A stretch of DNA of 64,000 nt, taken from Hippophae tibetana. Its lineage: Eukaryota > Streptophyta > Magnoliopsida > Rosales > Elaeagnaceae. The stretch covers positions 81,949,816 to 82,013,815 of the forward strand of contig CM072801.1 in NCBI GenBank assembly GCA_037013495.1, written 5' to 3'. The notes beneath the pieces are model-generated. The model worked only from the letters and a program-made list of their open reading frames with translations. It was not told where the DNA came from and made no database searches. Shown here piece after piece: positions 14,901-27,000 of this stretch (within the stretch, counting starts at the first letter, position 1; the number at the start of each line of letters is the position of its first letter). A program made the position numbers and the translations under genes.

Positions 14901-15630
14901 TCCAACATCAAATGACCATAACTTTTGACTGGGGTATCGTAACGACTATTGTAATATATCAAAATCGGAGCTCGTCTCGATCCATACAATAATTGTTGGC
15001 CTAGCATTGGAACCTGATTTCCGTACCCAAATTCCATCGTTTACATAACTTATCGAGGGTTTGAAGATTTTGTCGTAAATTTCCGGTTTACTTACTTTCG
15101 ATTTGAATCAATAGAGCTGTGAATGAGATATTGGATCCGAAAAAGGTTTCTTTATTTATTTGGTCATTAAATCTGTATTCTTCCTAAAACACTATGGGAG
15201 CAGAAAAAGAAAGGCGCTTGTTTTCATAATTTCAAAAATAACAAAACATTTGATGAATCAGACTTTCAACATCAAATGACCATAACTTTTGACTGGGGTA
15301 TCGTAACGACTATTGTAATATATCAAAATAGGAGCTCGTCTCGATCCATACAATAATTGTTGGCCTAGCATTGGAACCTGATTTCCGTACCCAAATTCCA
15401 TCGTTTACATAACTTATCGAGGGTTTGAAGATTTTGTCATAAATTTCTGGTTTAGTTACTTTCGATTTGAATCAATAGAGCTGTAAATGAGATATTGGAT
15501 CCGAAAAAGGTTTCTTTATTTATTTGGTCATTAAATCTGTATTCTTCCTAAAAAACTATGGGAGCAGAAAAAGAAAGGGGCTAGTTTTCAAAATTTCAAA
15601 TATAACAAAACATTTGATGAATCAGACTTC
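11995..15630 (+). repeat. Third copy of the 1818-type order, largely intact
   Basis: Monomers start at 11995, 12358, 12722, 13085, 13448, 13811, 14175, 14539, 14903 and 15267. 11995-14902 follow the order 1818-4725 monomer for monomer: gtaaacaaattcc, gagctcatc, acaatattgttgg, cagaatgg with cgcttac, aatagttgg, cctcacttccg, attcttgg, gactgtgg. 11995 shares taaaatcgtatggg with 7997 but not with 1818, which links the second and third copies more closely. 14903 then matches 5452 (taaaacactatggg), and 15267 matches 5816, so the equivalents of 4726 and 5089 are absent. Confidence 0.87.
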
Positions 15631-17085
15631 CAACATCAAATGACCATAACTTTTAACTAGGGTATCGTAACGACTATTATAATATATCAAAATTGGAGCT
15701 CATCTCGATCCATACAATAATTGTTGGCCTAGCATTGGAACCTGATTTCCGTACCCAAATTCCATCTTTTACATAATTATCGAGGGTTTGAAGATTTTGT
15801 CGTAAATTTGCGGTTTACTTACCTTCGATATGATTCAATAGAACTGTCAATGAGATATTGGTTCCGAGTAAAGGTTTCTTTATTTTTTGGTCATTAAATC
15901 TGTATTCTTCCTAAAGACGTATGGGAGCAGAAAAAGAAAGGGGCTTGTTTTCAAAGCTTCAAAAATACGAAAACATTTGATGAATCAGACTTTCAACATC
16001 AAATGACCATAACTTTTGACTGGGGTATCGTAACGACTATTGTAATATATCAAATCGGAGCTCATCTCGATCCATACAATAATTCTTGGCCTCGGAATGG
16101 AACCTGATTTCTGTACCCAAATTCCATCGTTTACATAACTTATCGAGGGTTTGAAGATTGTGTCGTAAATTTGCGGTTTACTTACCTTCGATATGATTCA
16201 ATAGATCTGTCAATGAGATATAGGTTCCGACAAAGGTTTCTATATTTATTTGGTCATTAAATCTGTATTCTTCCTAAAAAACTATGGGAGCAGAAAAAAG
16301 AAAGAGGCTAGTTTTCATAATTTCAAAAATAACAAAACATTTGATGAATCAGACTTCCAACCTCAAATGACCATAACTTTTGACTGTGGTATCGTAACGA
16401 CTATTGTAATATATCAAAATCGGAGCTCATCTCAATCCATACAATAATTGTTGGCCTAGCATTGGCACCTGATTTCCGTACCCAAATTCCATCGTTTACA
16501 TAACTTATCGAGGGTTTGAAGATTTTGTCTAAAATTTCCAGTTTACTTACTTTCGATTTGAATCAATAGAGCTGTCAATGAGATATTGGATCCGGAAAAG
16601 GTTTCTTTATTTATTTGGTCATTAAATCTGTATTCTTCCTAAAAAACTATGGGAGCAGAAAAAGAAAGGGGCTAGTTTTCATAATTTCAAATATAACAAA
16701 ACATTTGATGAATCAGACTTCCAACATCAAATGACCATAACTTTTGACTGGGGTATCGTAACGACTATTATAATATATCAAAATCGGGGCTCGTCTCGAT
16801 CCATACAATAATTGTTGGCCTAGCATTGGAACTTGATTTCCGTACCCAAATTCCATCTTTTACATAACTTATCGAGGGTTTTAAGATTTTGTCGTAAATT
16901 TGTGGTTTACTTACCTTCGATATGATTCAATAGAACTGTCAATGAGATATTGGTTCCGAGTAAAGGTTTCTTTATTTTTTGGTCATTAAATCTGTATTCT
17001 TCCTAAAGACGTATGGGAGCAGAAAAAGAAAGGGGCTTGTTTTCAAAGCTTCAAAAATACGAAAACATTTGATGAATCAGACTTT
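15631..17085 (+). repeat. Run of four chimeric monomers
   Basis: Monomers start at 15631, 15994, 16358 and 16722. Each joins the first part of one variant to the second part of another. 15631 begins as the 6180 type and ends as the 4726 type (switch about 15820-15842). 15994 begins as 5089 and changes to the 3998 type near 16042-16055. 16358 begins as 4362 and ends with ggatccggaaaagg as in 19667. 16722 begins as 19667/20031 and ends as 4726 (ttccgagtaaagg). The spacing stays 363-364 bp, so the exchanges were in register. Confidence 0.82.
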
Positions 17086-19303
17086 CAACATCAAATGACC
17101 ATAACTTTTGACTGGGGTATCGTAACGACTATTGTAATATATCAAAATCGGAGCTCGTCTCGATCCATACAATAATTGTTGGCCTAGCATTGGAACCTGA
17201 TTTCCATACCCAAATTCCATCGTTTACATAACTTATCGAGGGTTTGAAGATTTTGTCTAAATTTCCGGTTTACTTACTTTCGATTTGAATCAATAGAGCT
17301 GTAAATGAGATATTGGATCCGAAAAAGGTTTCTTTATTTATTTGGTCATTAAATCTGTCTTCTTCCTAAAAACGTATGGGAGCAGAAAAAGAAAGGGGCT
17401 AGTTTTCATAATTTCAAAAATAACAAAACATTTGATGAATCAGACTTTCAACATCAAATGACCATAACTTTTGACTGGGGTATCGTAACGACTATTGTAA
17501 TATATCAAAATCGGAGCTCGTCTCGATCCATACAATAATTGTTGGCCTAGCATTGGAACCTGATTTCCGTACCCAAATTCCATCGTTTACATAACTTATC
17601 GAGGGTTTGAAGATTTTGTCGTAAATTTCCGGTTTACTTACTTTCGATTTGAATCAATAGAGCTGTAAATGAGATATTGGATCCGAAAAAGGTTTCTTTA
17701 TTTATTTGGTCATTAAATCTGTATTCTTCCTAAAACACTATGGGAGCAGAAAAAGAAAGGGGCTAGTTTTCATAATTTCAAAAATAACAAAACATTTGAT
17801 GAATCAGACTTTCAACATCAAATGACCATAACTTTTGACTGGGGTATCGTAACGACTATTGTAATATATCAAAATCGGAGCTCGTCTCGATCCATACAAT
17901 AATTGTTGGCCTAGCATTGGAACCTGATTTCCGTACCCAAATTCCATCGTTTACATAACTTATCGAGGGTTTGAAGAATTTGTCATAAATTTCTGGTTTA
18001 CTTACTTTCGATTTGAATCAATAGAGCTGTAAATGAGATATTGGATCCGAAAAAGGTTTCTTTATTTATTTGGTCATTAAATCTGTATTCTTCCTAAAAA
18101 ACTATGGGAGCAGAAAAAGAAAGGGGCTAGTTTTCATAATTTCAAATATAACAAAACATTTGATGAATCAGACTTCCAACATCAAATGACCATAACTTTT
18201 AACTAGGGTATCGTAACGACTATTATAATATATCAAAATTGGAGCTCATCTCGATCCATACAATAATTGTTGGCCTAGCATTGGAACCTGATTTCCGTAC
18301 CCAAATTCCATCTTTTACATAATTATCGAGGGTTTGAAGATTTTGTCGTAAATTTGCGGTTTACTTACCTTCGATATGATTCAATAGAGCTTTCAATGAG
18401 ATATAGGTTCCGACAAAGGTTTCTTTATTTATTTGGTCATTAACTCTGTATTCTTCCTAAAAAACTATGGGAGTAGAAAAAGAAAGGGGCAAGTTTTCAA
18501 AACTTCAAAAATACGAAAACATTTGATGAATCAGACTTCCAACATCAAATGACCATAACTTTTGACTAGGTTATCGTAACGAATATTATAATATATCGAA
18601 ATCGGGGCTCATCTCGATCCATACAATAATTGTTGGCCTAGCATTGGAACTTGATTTCCGTACCCAAATTCCATCGTTTACATAACTTATCGAGGGTTTT
18701 AAGATTTTATTGTAAATTTGCGGTTTACTTACTTTCGATTTGAATCAATAGAGCTGTCAATGAGATATTGGATCCGAAAAAGGTTTCTTTATTTATTTGG
18801 TCATTAAATCTGTATTCTTCCTAAAAAACTATGGGAGCAGAAAAAGAAAGGGGCTAGTTTTCATAATTTCAAATATAACAAAACATTTGATGAATCAGAC
18901 TTCCAACATCAAATGACCATAACTTTTGACTGGGGTATCGTAACGACTATTATAATATATCAAATCGGAGCTCGTCTCGATCCATACAATAATTGTTGGC
19001 CTCGGAATGGAACCTGATTTTTGTACCCAAATTCCATCGTTTACATAACTTGTCGAGGGTTTTAAGATTTTGTCTTAAATTTGCGGTTTATTTACCTTCG
19101 ATATGATTCAATAGAGCGGTCAATGAGATCATGGTTCCGACAAAGGTTTCTTTATTTATTTGGTCATTAAATCTGTATTCTTCCTAAAAAACTATGGGAG
19201 CAGAAAAAGAAAGGGGCTAGTTTTCATAATATGGGAGTAGAAAAAGAAAGGGGCAAGTTTTCAAAACTTCAAAAATACGAAAACATTTGATGAATCAGAC
19301 TTC
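17086..19303 (+). repeat. Block matching 5089-6906, ending in an aberrant 400-bp monomer
   Basis: Monomers start at 17086, 17449, 17813, 18177, 18540 and 18904. The first five follow 5089, 5452, 5816, 6180 and 6543 in order. The sixth belongs to the 10905 type (tttttgtaccc, gatcatgg) but runs 400 bp to the next start at 19304, because of the out-of-register junction annotated at 19194-19267. Confidence 0.88.
19194..19267 (+). repeat. 37-bp partial tandem duplication / out-of-register junction
   Basis: The segment beginning atgggagcagaaaaag (19194-19230, ending ttttcataat) is followed directly by a second version of itself beginning atgggagtagaaaaag (19231-19267, ending ttttcaaaac). The copies differ as two monomer variants do, gcag/ctag/cataat versus gtag/caag/caaaac, so the second is not a simple slipped copy of the first. 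It looks like a junction between two different monomers misaligned by 37 bp. This is the only monomer in the window with a large length change. Confidence 0.93.
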
Positions 19304-20030
19304 CAACATCAAATGACCATAACTTTTAACTAGTGTATCGTAACGAATATTATAATATATCAAAATTGGAGCTCATCTCGATCCATACAATAATTGTTGG
19401 CCTAGCATTGGAACCTGATTTCCGTACCCAAATTCCATCTTTTACACAATTATCGAGGGTTTGAAGATTTTGTCGTAAATTTGCGGTTTACTTACCTTCG
19501 ATATGATTCAATAGAGCTGTCAATGAGATATAGGTTCCGACAAAGGTTTCTTTATTTATTTGGTCATTAACTCTGTATTCTTCCTAAAAGACTATGGGAG
19601 TAGAAAAAGAAAGGGGCAAGTTTTCAAAACTTCAAAAATACGAAAACATTTGATGAATCAGACTTCCAACATCAAATGACCATAACTTTTGACTGGGGTA
19701 TCGTAACGACTATTATAATATATCAAAATCGGGGCTCGTCTCGATCCATACAATAATTGTTGGCCTAGCATTGGAACTTGATTTCCGTACCCAAATTCCA
19801 TCGTTTACATAACTTATCGAGGGTTTTAAGATTTTATCGTAAATTTGCGGTTTACTTACTTTCGATTTGAATCAATAGAGCTGTCAATGAGATATTGGAT
19901 CCGGAAAAGGTTTCTTTATTTATTTGGTCATTAAATCTGTATTCTTCCTAAAAAACTATGGGAGCAGAAAAAGAAAGGGGCTAGTTTTCATAATTTCAAA
20001 TATAACAAAACATTTGATGAATCAGACTTC
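19304..20030 (+). repeat. Two monomers matching 7270 and 7633
   Basis: Starts are at 19304 and 19667. 19304 shares aactagtgtatcg, cacaattatcg and taaaagactatggg with 7270; 19667 has ggggctcg and ggatccggaaaagg and corresponds to 7633. They close the segment 17086-20030 that parallels 5089-7996. Confidence 0.85.
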
Positions 20031-21486
20031 CAACATCAAATGACCATAACTTTTGACTGGGGTATCGTAACGACTATTATAATATATCAAAATCGGGGCT
20101 CGTCTCGATCCATACAATAATTGTTGGCCTAGCATTGGAACTTGATTTCCGTACCCAAATTCCATCTTTTACATAACTTATCGAGGGTTTGAAGATTTTG
20201 TCGTAAATTTGCGGTTTACTTACCTTCGATATGATTCAATAGAGCTGTCAATGAGATATTGGTTCCGACAAAGGTTTCTTTATTTATTTGGTCAATAAAT
20301 CTGTATTCTTCCTAAAAACGTATGGGAGCAGAAAAAGAAAGGGGCTAGTTTTCAAAACTTCAAAAATACGAAAACATTTGATGAATCAGACTTCCAACAT
20401 CAAATGACCATAACTTTTGACTGGGGTATCCTAACGACTATTATAATATATCAAAATCGGGGCTCGTCTCGATCCATACAATAATTGTTGGCCTAGCATT
20501 GGTACTTGATTTCCGTACCCAAATTTCATCGTTTACATAACTTATCGAGGGTTTTAAGATTTTATCGTAAATTTGCGGTTTACTTACTTTCGATTTGAAT
20601 CAATAGAGCTGTCAATGAGATATTGGATCCGGAAAAGGTTTCTTTATTTATTTGGTCATTAAATCTGTATTCTTCCTAAAAAACTATGGGAGCAGAAAAA
20701 GAAAGGGGCTAGTTTTCATAATTTCAAATATAACAAAACATTTGATGAATCAGACTTCCAACATCAAATGACCATAACTTTTGACTGGGGTATCGTAACG
20801 ACTATTATAATATATCAAAATCGGGGCTCGTCTCGATCTATACAATAATTGTTGGCCTAGCATTGGAACTTGATTTCCGTACCCAAATTCCATCTTTTAC
20901 ATAACTTATCGAGGGTTTGAAGATTTTGTCGTAAATTTGCGGTTTACTTACCTTCGATATGATTCAATAGAGCTGTCAATGAGATATTGGTTCCGACAAA
21001 GGTTTCTTTATTTATTTGGTCAATAAATCTGTATTCTTCCTAAAAACGTATGGGAGCAGAAAAAGAAAGGGGCTAGTTTTCAAAACTTCAAAAATACGAA
21101 AACATTTGATGAATCAGACTTCCAACATCAAATGACCATAACTTTTGACTGGGGTATCCTAACGACTATTATAATATATCAAAATCGGGGCTCGTCTCGA
21201 TCCATACAATAATTGTTGGCCTAGCATTGGTACTTGATTTCCGTACCCAAATTTCATCGTTTACATAACTTATCGAGGGTTTTAAGATTTTATCGTAAAT
21301 TTGCGGTTTACTTACTTTCGATTTGAATCAATAGAGCTGTCAATGAGATATTGGATCCGGAAAAGGTTTCTTTATTTATTTGGTCATTAAATCTGTATTC
21401 TTCCTAAAAAACTATGGGAGCAGAAAAAGAAAGGGGCTAGTTTTCATAATTTCAAATATAACAAAACATTTGATGAATCAGACTTC
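20031..21486 (+). repeat. Tandemly duplicated 728-bp dimer
   Basis: Monomers at 20031 and 20395 recur as 20759 and 21123, 728 bp later. Private variants are shared by both copies: ggggtatcctaacg, attggtacttg and aaatttcatcg in the second monomer, ggatccggaaaagg near its end. The only change I noted in the first monomer is gatccatac versus gatctatac near 20838. Monomer 20031 itself joins a 7633-type first half to an 8360-type second half (caataaatc, aaaacgtatggg). Confidence 0.9.
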
Positions 21487-24029
21487 CAACATCAAATGAC
21501 CATAACTTTTGACTGGGGTATGGTAACGACTATTATAATATATCAAAATCGGGGCTCGTCTCGATCCATACAATATTGTTGGCCTAGCATTGGAACTTGA
21601 TTTACGTACCCAAATTCCATCGTTTACATAACATATCGAGGGTTTTAAGATTTTATCGTAAATTTGCGGTTTACTTACTTTCGATTTGAATCAATAGACC
21701 TGTCAATGAGATATTGGATCCGAAAAAGGTTTCTTTATTTATTTGGTCATTAAATCTGTATTCTTCCTAAAAAACTACGGGAGTAGAAAAAGAAAGGGGC
21801 TAGTTTTCATAATTTCAAAAATAACATAACATTTGATGAATGAGACTTCCAACATCAAATGACCATAACTTTTGACTAGGGTATCGTAACGACTATTATA
21901 ATATATCAAATCGGAGCTCGTCTCGATCCATACAATAATTGTTGGCCTCAGAATGGAACCTGATTTCTGTACCCAAATTCCATCGCTTACATAACTTATC
22001 GAGGGTTTGAAGATTTTGTCGTAAATTTCCAGTTTACTTACTTTCGATTTGAATCAAGAGAGCTGTAAATGAGATATTGGATCCGACAAAGGTTTCTTTA
22101 TTTATTTGGTCATTAAATCTGTATTCTTCCTAAAAACGTATGGGAGCAGAAAAAGAAAGGGGCTAGTTTTCATAATTTCAAAAATAACAAAACATTTGAT
22201 GAATGAGACTTCCAACATCAAATGACCATACCTTTTGACTAGGGTATCGTAACGACTATTATAATATATCAAATCGAAGCTCGTCTCGATCCATACAATA
22301 ATAGTTGGCCTCGGAATGGGACTTGATTTCTGTACCCAAATTCCATCGTTTACATAACTTATCGAGGGTTTTAAGATTTTGTCATAAATTTGCGGTTTAC
22401 TTACCTTCGATATGATTGAATAGAGCTGTCAATGAGATATTGGTTCCGACAAAGGTTTCTTTATTTAATTGGTCATTAACTCTGTATTCTTCCTAAAAAA
22501 CTATGGGAGTATAAAAAGAAAGGGGCAAGTTTTCAAAACTTCCAAAATACGAAAACATTTGATGAATCAGACTTCCAACATCAAATGACCATAACTTTTA
22601 ACTAGGGTATCGTAACGACTATTATAATATATCAAAATTGGAGCTCGTCTCGATCCATACAATAATTGTTGGCCTAGCATTGGAACCTGACTTCCGTACC
22701 CAAATTCCATCGTTTACATAACTTATCGAGGGTTTGAAGATTTGGTCGTAAATTTCCGATTTACTTACTTTCGATAAGAATCAATAGAGCTGTAAATGAG
22801 ATATTGGATCCGAAAAAGGTTTCTTTATTTATTTGGTTAATAAATCTGTATTCTTCCTAAAAAACTATGGGAGGAGAAAAAGAAAGGGGCTAGTTTTCAT
22901 AATTTTAAAAATAACAAAACATTTGACGAATCAGACTTCCAACATCAAATGACCATAACTTTTGACTAGGGTATCGTAACGACTATTATAATATATCAAA
23001 TCGGAGCTCGTCTCGATCCATACAATAATTGTTGGCCTCGGAATGGGACCTGATTTCTGTAAACAAATTCCATCGTTTACATAACTTATCGAGGGTTTTA
23101 AGATTTTGTCGAAAATTTCCAGTTTACTTACTTTCGATTTGAATCAATAGAGCTGTAAATGAGATATTGGATCCAACAAAGCTTTCTTTATTTATTTGGT
23201 CATTAAATCTGTATTCTTCCTAAAAACGTATGGGAGCAGAAAAAGAAAGGGGCTAGTTTTCATAATTTCAAAAATAACAAAACATTTGATGAATGAGACT
23301 TCCAACATCAAATGACCATAACTTTTGACTAGGGTATCGTAACGACTATTATAATATATGAAATCGGAGCTCGTCTCGATCCATACAATAATTGTGGGCC
23401 TCGGAATGGAACCTGATTTCTGTACCCAAATTCCATCGTTTACATAACTTATCGAGGGTTTTAAGATTTTGTCGTAAATTTGTGGTTTACTTACCTTCGA
23501 TATGATTCAATAGAACTGTCAATGAGATATTGGTTCCGAGTAAAGGTTTCTTTATTTTTTGGTCATTAAATCTGTATTCTTCCTAAAGACGTATGGGAGC
23601 AGAAAAAGAAAGGGGCTTGTTTTCAAAGCTTCAAAAATACGAAAACATTTGATGAATCAGACTTTCAACATCAAATGACCATAACTTTTGACTGGGGTAT
23701 CGTAACGACTATTGTAATATATCTAAATCGGAGCTCGTCTCGATCCATACAATAATTGTTGGCCTAGCATTGGAACCTGATTTCCATACCCAAATTCCAT
23801 CGTTTACATAACTTATCGAGGGTTTGAAGATTTTGTCATAAATTTCCGGTTTACTTACTTTCGATTTGAATCAATAGAGCTGTAAATGAGATATTGGATC
23901 CGAAAAAGGTTTCTTTATTTATTTGGTCATTAAATCTGTATTCTTCCTAAAAAACTATGGGAGCAGAAAAAGAAAGGGGCTAGTTTTCATAATTTCAAAT
24001 ATAACAAAACATTTGATGAATCAGACTTC
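21487..24029 (+). repeat. Seven-monomer block related to the left-end order
   Basis: Monomers start at 21487, 21850, 22213, 22576, 22940, 23303 and 23666. 21487-22939 follow 2545, 2908, 3271 and 3634 (acaatattgttgg, cagaatgg with cgcttac, aatagttgg, cgataagaatc). 22940 starts as the 1818 type (gtaaacaaattcc) and changes near 23103-23115 to the 4362 type (aatttccag, then ggatccaacaaagc). 23303 and 23666 follow 4726 and 5089 for their first parts. Confidence 0.85.
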
Positions 24030-27000
24030 CAACATCAAATGACCATAACTTTTAACTAGGGTATCGTAACGACTATTATAATATATCAAAATTGGAGCTC
24101 ATCTCGATCCATACAATAATTGTTGGCCTAGCATTGGAACCTGATTTCCGTACCCAAATTCCATCTTTTACATAATTATCGAGGGTTTGAAGATTTTGTC
24201 GTAAATTTGCGGTTTACTTACCTTCGATATGATTCAATAGAGCTTTCAATGAGATATAGGTTCCGACAAAGGTTTCTTTATTTATTTGGTCATTAACTCT
24301 GTATTCTTCCTAAAAAACTATGGGAGTAGAAAAAGAAAGGGGCAAGTTTTCAAAACTTCAAAAATACGAAAACATTTGATGAATCAGACTTCCAACATCA
24401 AATGACCATAACTTTTGACTAGGTTATCGTAACGAGTATTGTAATATATCAAAATCGGAGCTCGTCTCGATCCATACAATAATTGTTGGCCTAGCATTGG
24501 AACCTGATTTCTGTACCCAAATTCCATCGTTTACATAACTTATCGAGGGTTTGAAGATTTTGTCATAAATTTCCGGTTTACTTACTTTCGATTTGAATCA
24601 ATAGAGCTGTAAATGAGATATTGGATCCGAAAAAGGTTTCTTTATTTATTTGGTCATTAAATCTGTATTCTTCCTAAAAAACTATGGGAGGAGAAAAAGA
24701 AAGGGGCTAGTTTTCATAATTTCAAATATAACAAAACATTTGATGAATCAGACTTCCAACATCAAATGACCATAACTTTTAACTAGGGTATCGTAACGAC
24801 TATTATAATATATCAAAATTGGAGCTCATCTCGATCCATACAATAATTGTTGGCCTAGCATTGGAACCTGATTTCCGTACCCAAATTCCATCTTTTACAT
24901 AATTATCGAGGGTTTGAAGATTTTGTCGTAAATTTGCGGTTTACTTACCTTCGATATGATTCAATAGAGCTGTCAATGAGATATAGGTTCCGACAAAGGT
25001 TTCTTTATTTATTTGGTCATTAACTCTGTATTCTTCCTAAAAAACTATGGGAGTAGAAAAAGAAAGGGGCAAGTTTTCAAAACGTCAAAAATACGAAAAC
25101 ATTTGATGAATCAGACTTCCAACATCAAATGACCATAACTTTTGACTGGGGTATCGTAACGACTATTATAATATATCAAAATCGGGGCTCGTCTTGATCC
25201 ATACAATAATTGTTGGCCTAGCATTGGAACTTGATTTCCGTACCCAAATTCCATCGTTTACATAACTTATCGAGGGTTTTAAGATTTTATCGTAAATTTG
25301 CGGTTTACTTACTTTCGATTTGAATGAATAGAGCTGTCAATGAGATATTGGATCCGAAAAAGGTTTCTTTATTTATTTGGTCATTAAATCTGTATTCTTC
25401 CTAAAAAACTATGGGAGGAGAAAAAGAAAGGGGCTAGTTTTCATAATTTCAAATATAACAAAACATTTGATGAATCAGACTTCCAACATCAAATGACCAT
25501 AACTTTTGACTAGGGTATCGTAACGACTATTATAATATATCAAATCGTAGCTCGTCTCGATCCATACAATAATTGTTGGCCTCTGAATGGGACCTGATTT
25601 CTGTAAACAAATTCCATCGTTTACATAACTTATCGAGGGTTTTAAGATTTTGTCGTAAATTTGCGGTTTACTTACCTTCGATATGATTCAATAGAGCTGT
25701 CAATGAGATATTGGTTCCGACAAAGGTTTCTTTATTTATTTGGTCATTAACTCTGTATTCTTCCTAAAAACCTATGGGAGTAGAAAAAGAAAGGGGCAAG
25801 TTTTCAAAACTTCAAAAATACGAAAACATTTGACGAATCAGACTTCCAACATCAAATGACCATAACTTTTAACTAGGGTATCGTAACGACTATTATAATA
25901 TATCAAAATTGGAGCTCATCTCGATCCATACAATAATTGTTGGCCTAGCATTGGAACCTGATTTCCGTACCCAAATTCCATCTTTTACATAATTATCGAG
26001 GGTTTGAAGATTTTGTCGTAAATTTGCGGTTTACTTACCTTCGATATGATTCAATAGAGCTGTCAATGAGATATAGGTTCCGACAAAGGTTTCTTTATTT
26101 ATTTGGTCATTAACTCTGTATTCTTCCTAAAAAACTATGGGAGTAGAAAAAGAAAGGGGCAAGTTTTCAAAACGTCAAAAATACGAAAACATTTGATGAA
26201 TCAGACTTCCAACATCAAATGACCATAACTTTTGACTGGGGTATCGTAACGACTATTATAATATATCAAAATCGGGGCTCGTCTTGATCCATACAATAAT
26301 TGTTGGCCTAGCATTGGAACTTGATTTCCGTACCCAAATTCCATCGTTTACATAACTTATCGAGGGTTTTAAGATTTTATCGTAAATTTGCGGTTTACTT
26401 ACTTTCGATTTGAATGAATAGAGCTGTCAATGAGATATTGGATCCGAAAAAGGTTTCTTTATTTATTTGGTCATTAAATCTGAATTCTTCCTAAAAAACT
26501 ATGGGAGCAGAAAAAGAAAGGGGCTAGTTTTCATAATTTCAAATATAACAAAACATTTGATGAATCAGACTTCCAACATCAAATGACCATAACTTTTGAC
26601 TGGGGTATCGTAACGACTATTATAATATATCAAATCGGAGCTCGTCTCGATCCATACAATAATTGTTGGCCTCGGAATGGAACCTGATTTTTGTACCCAA
26701 ATTCCATCGTTTACATAACTTATCGAGGGTTTTAAGATTTTGTCGTAAATTTGCGGTTTACTTACCTTCGATATGATTCAATAGAGCGGTCAATGAGATC
26801 ATGGTTCCGACAAAGGTTTCTTTATTTATTTGGTCATTAAATCTGTATTCTTCCTAAAAAACTATGGGAGCAGAAAAAGAAAGGGGCTAGTTTTCATAAT
26901 TTAAAAAATAACAAAACATTTGATGAATGAGACTTCCAACATCAAATGACCATAACTTTTGACTAGGGTATCGTAACGACTATTATAATATATCAAAATC

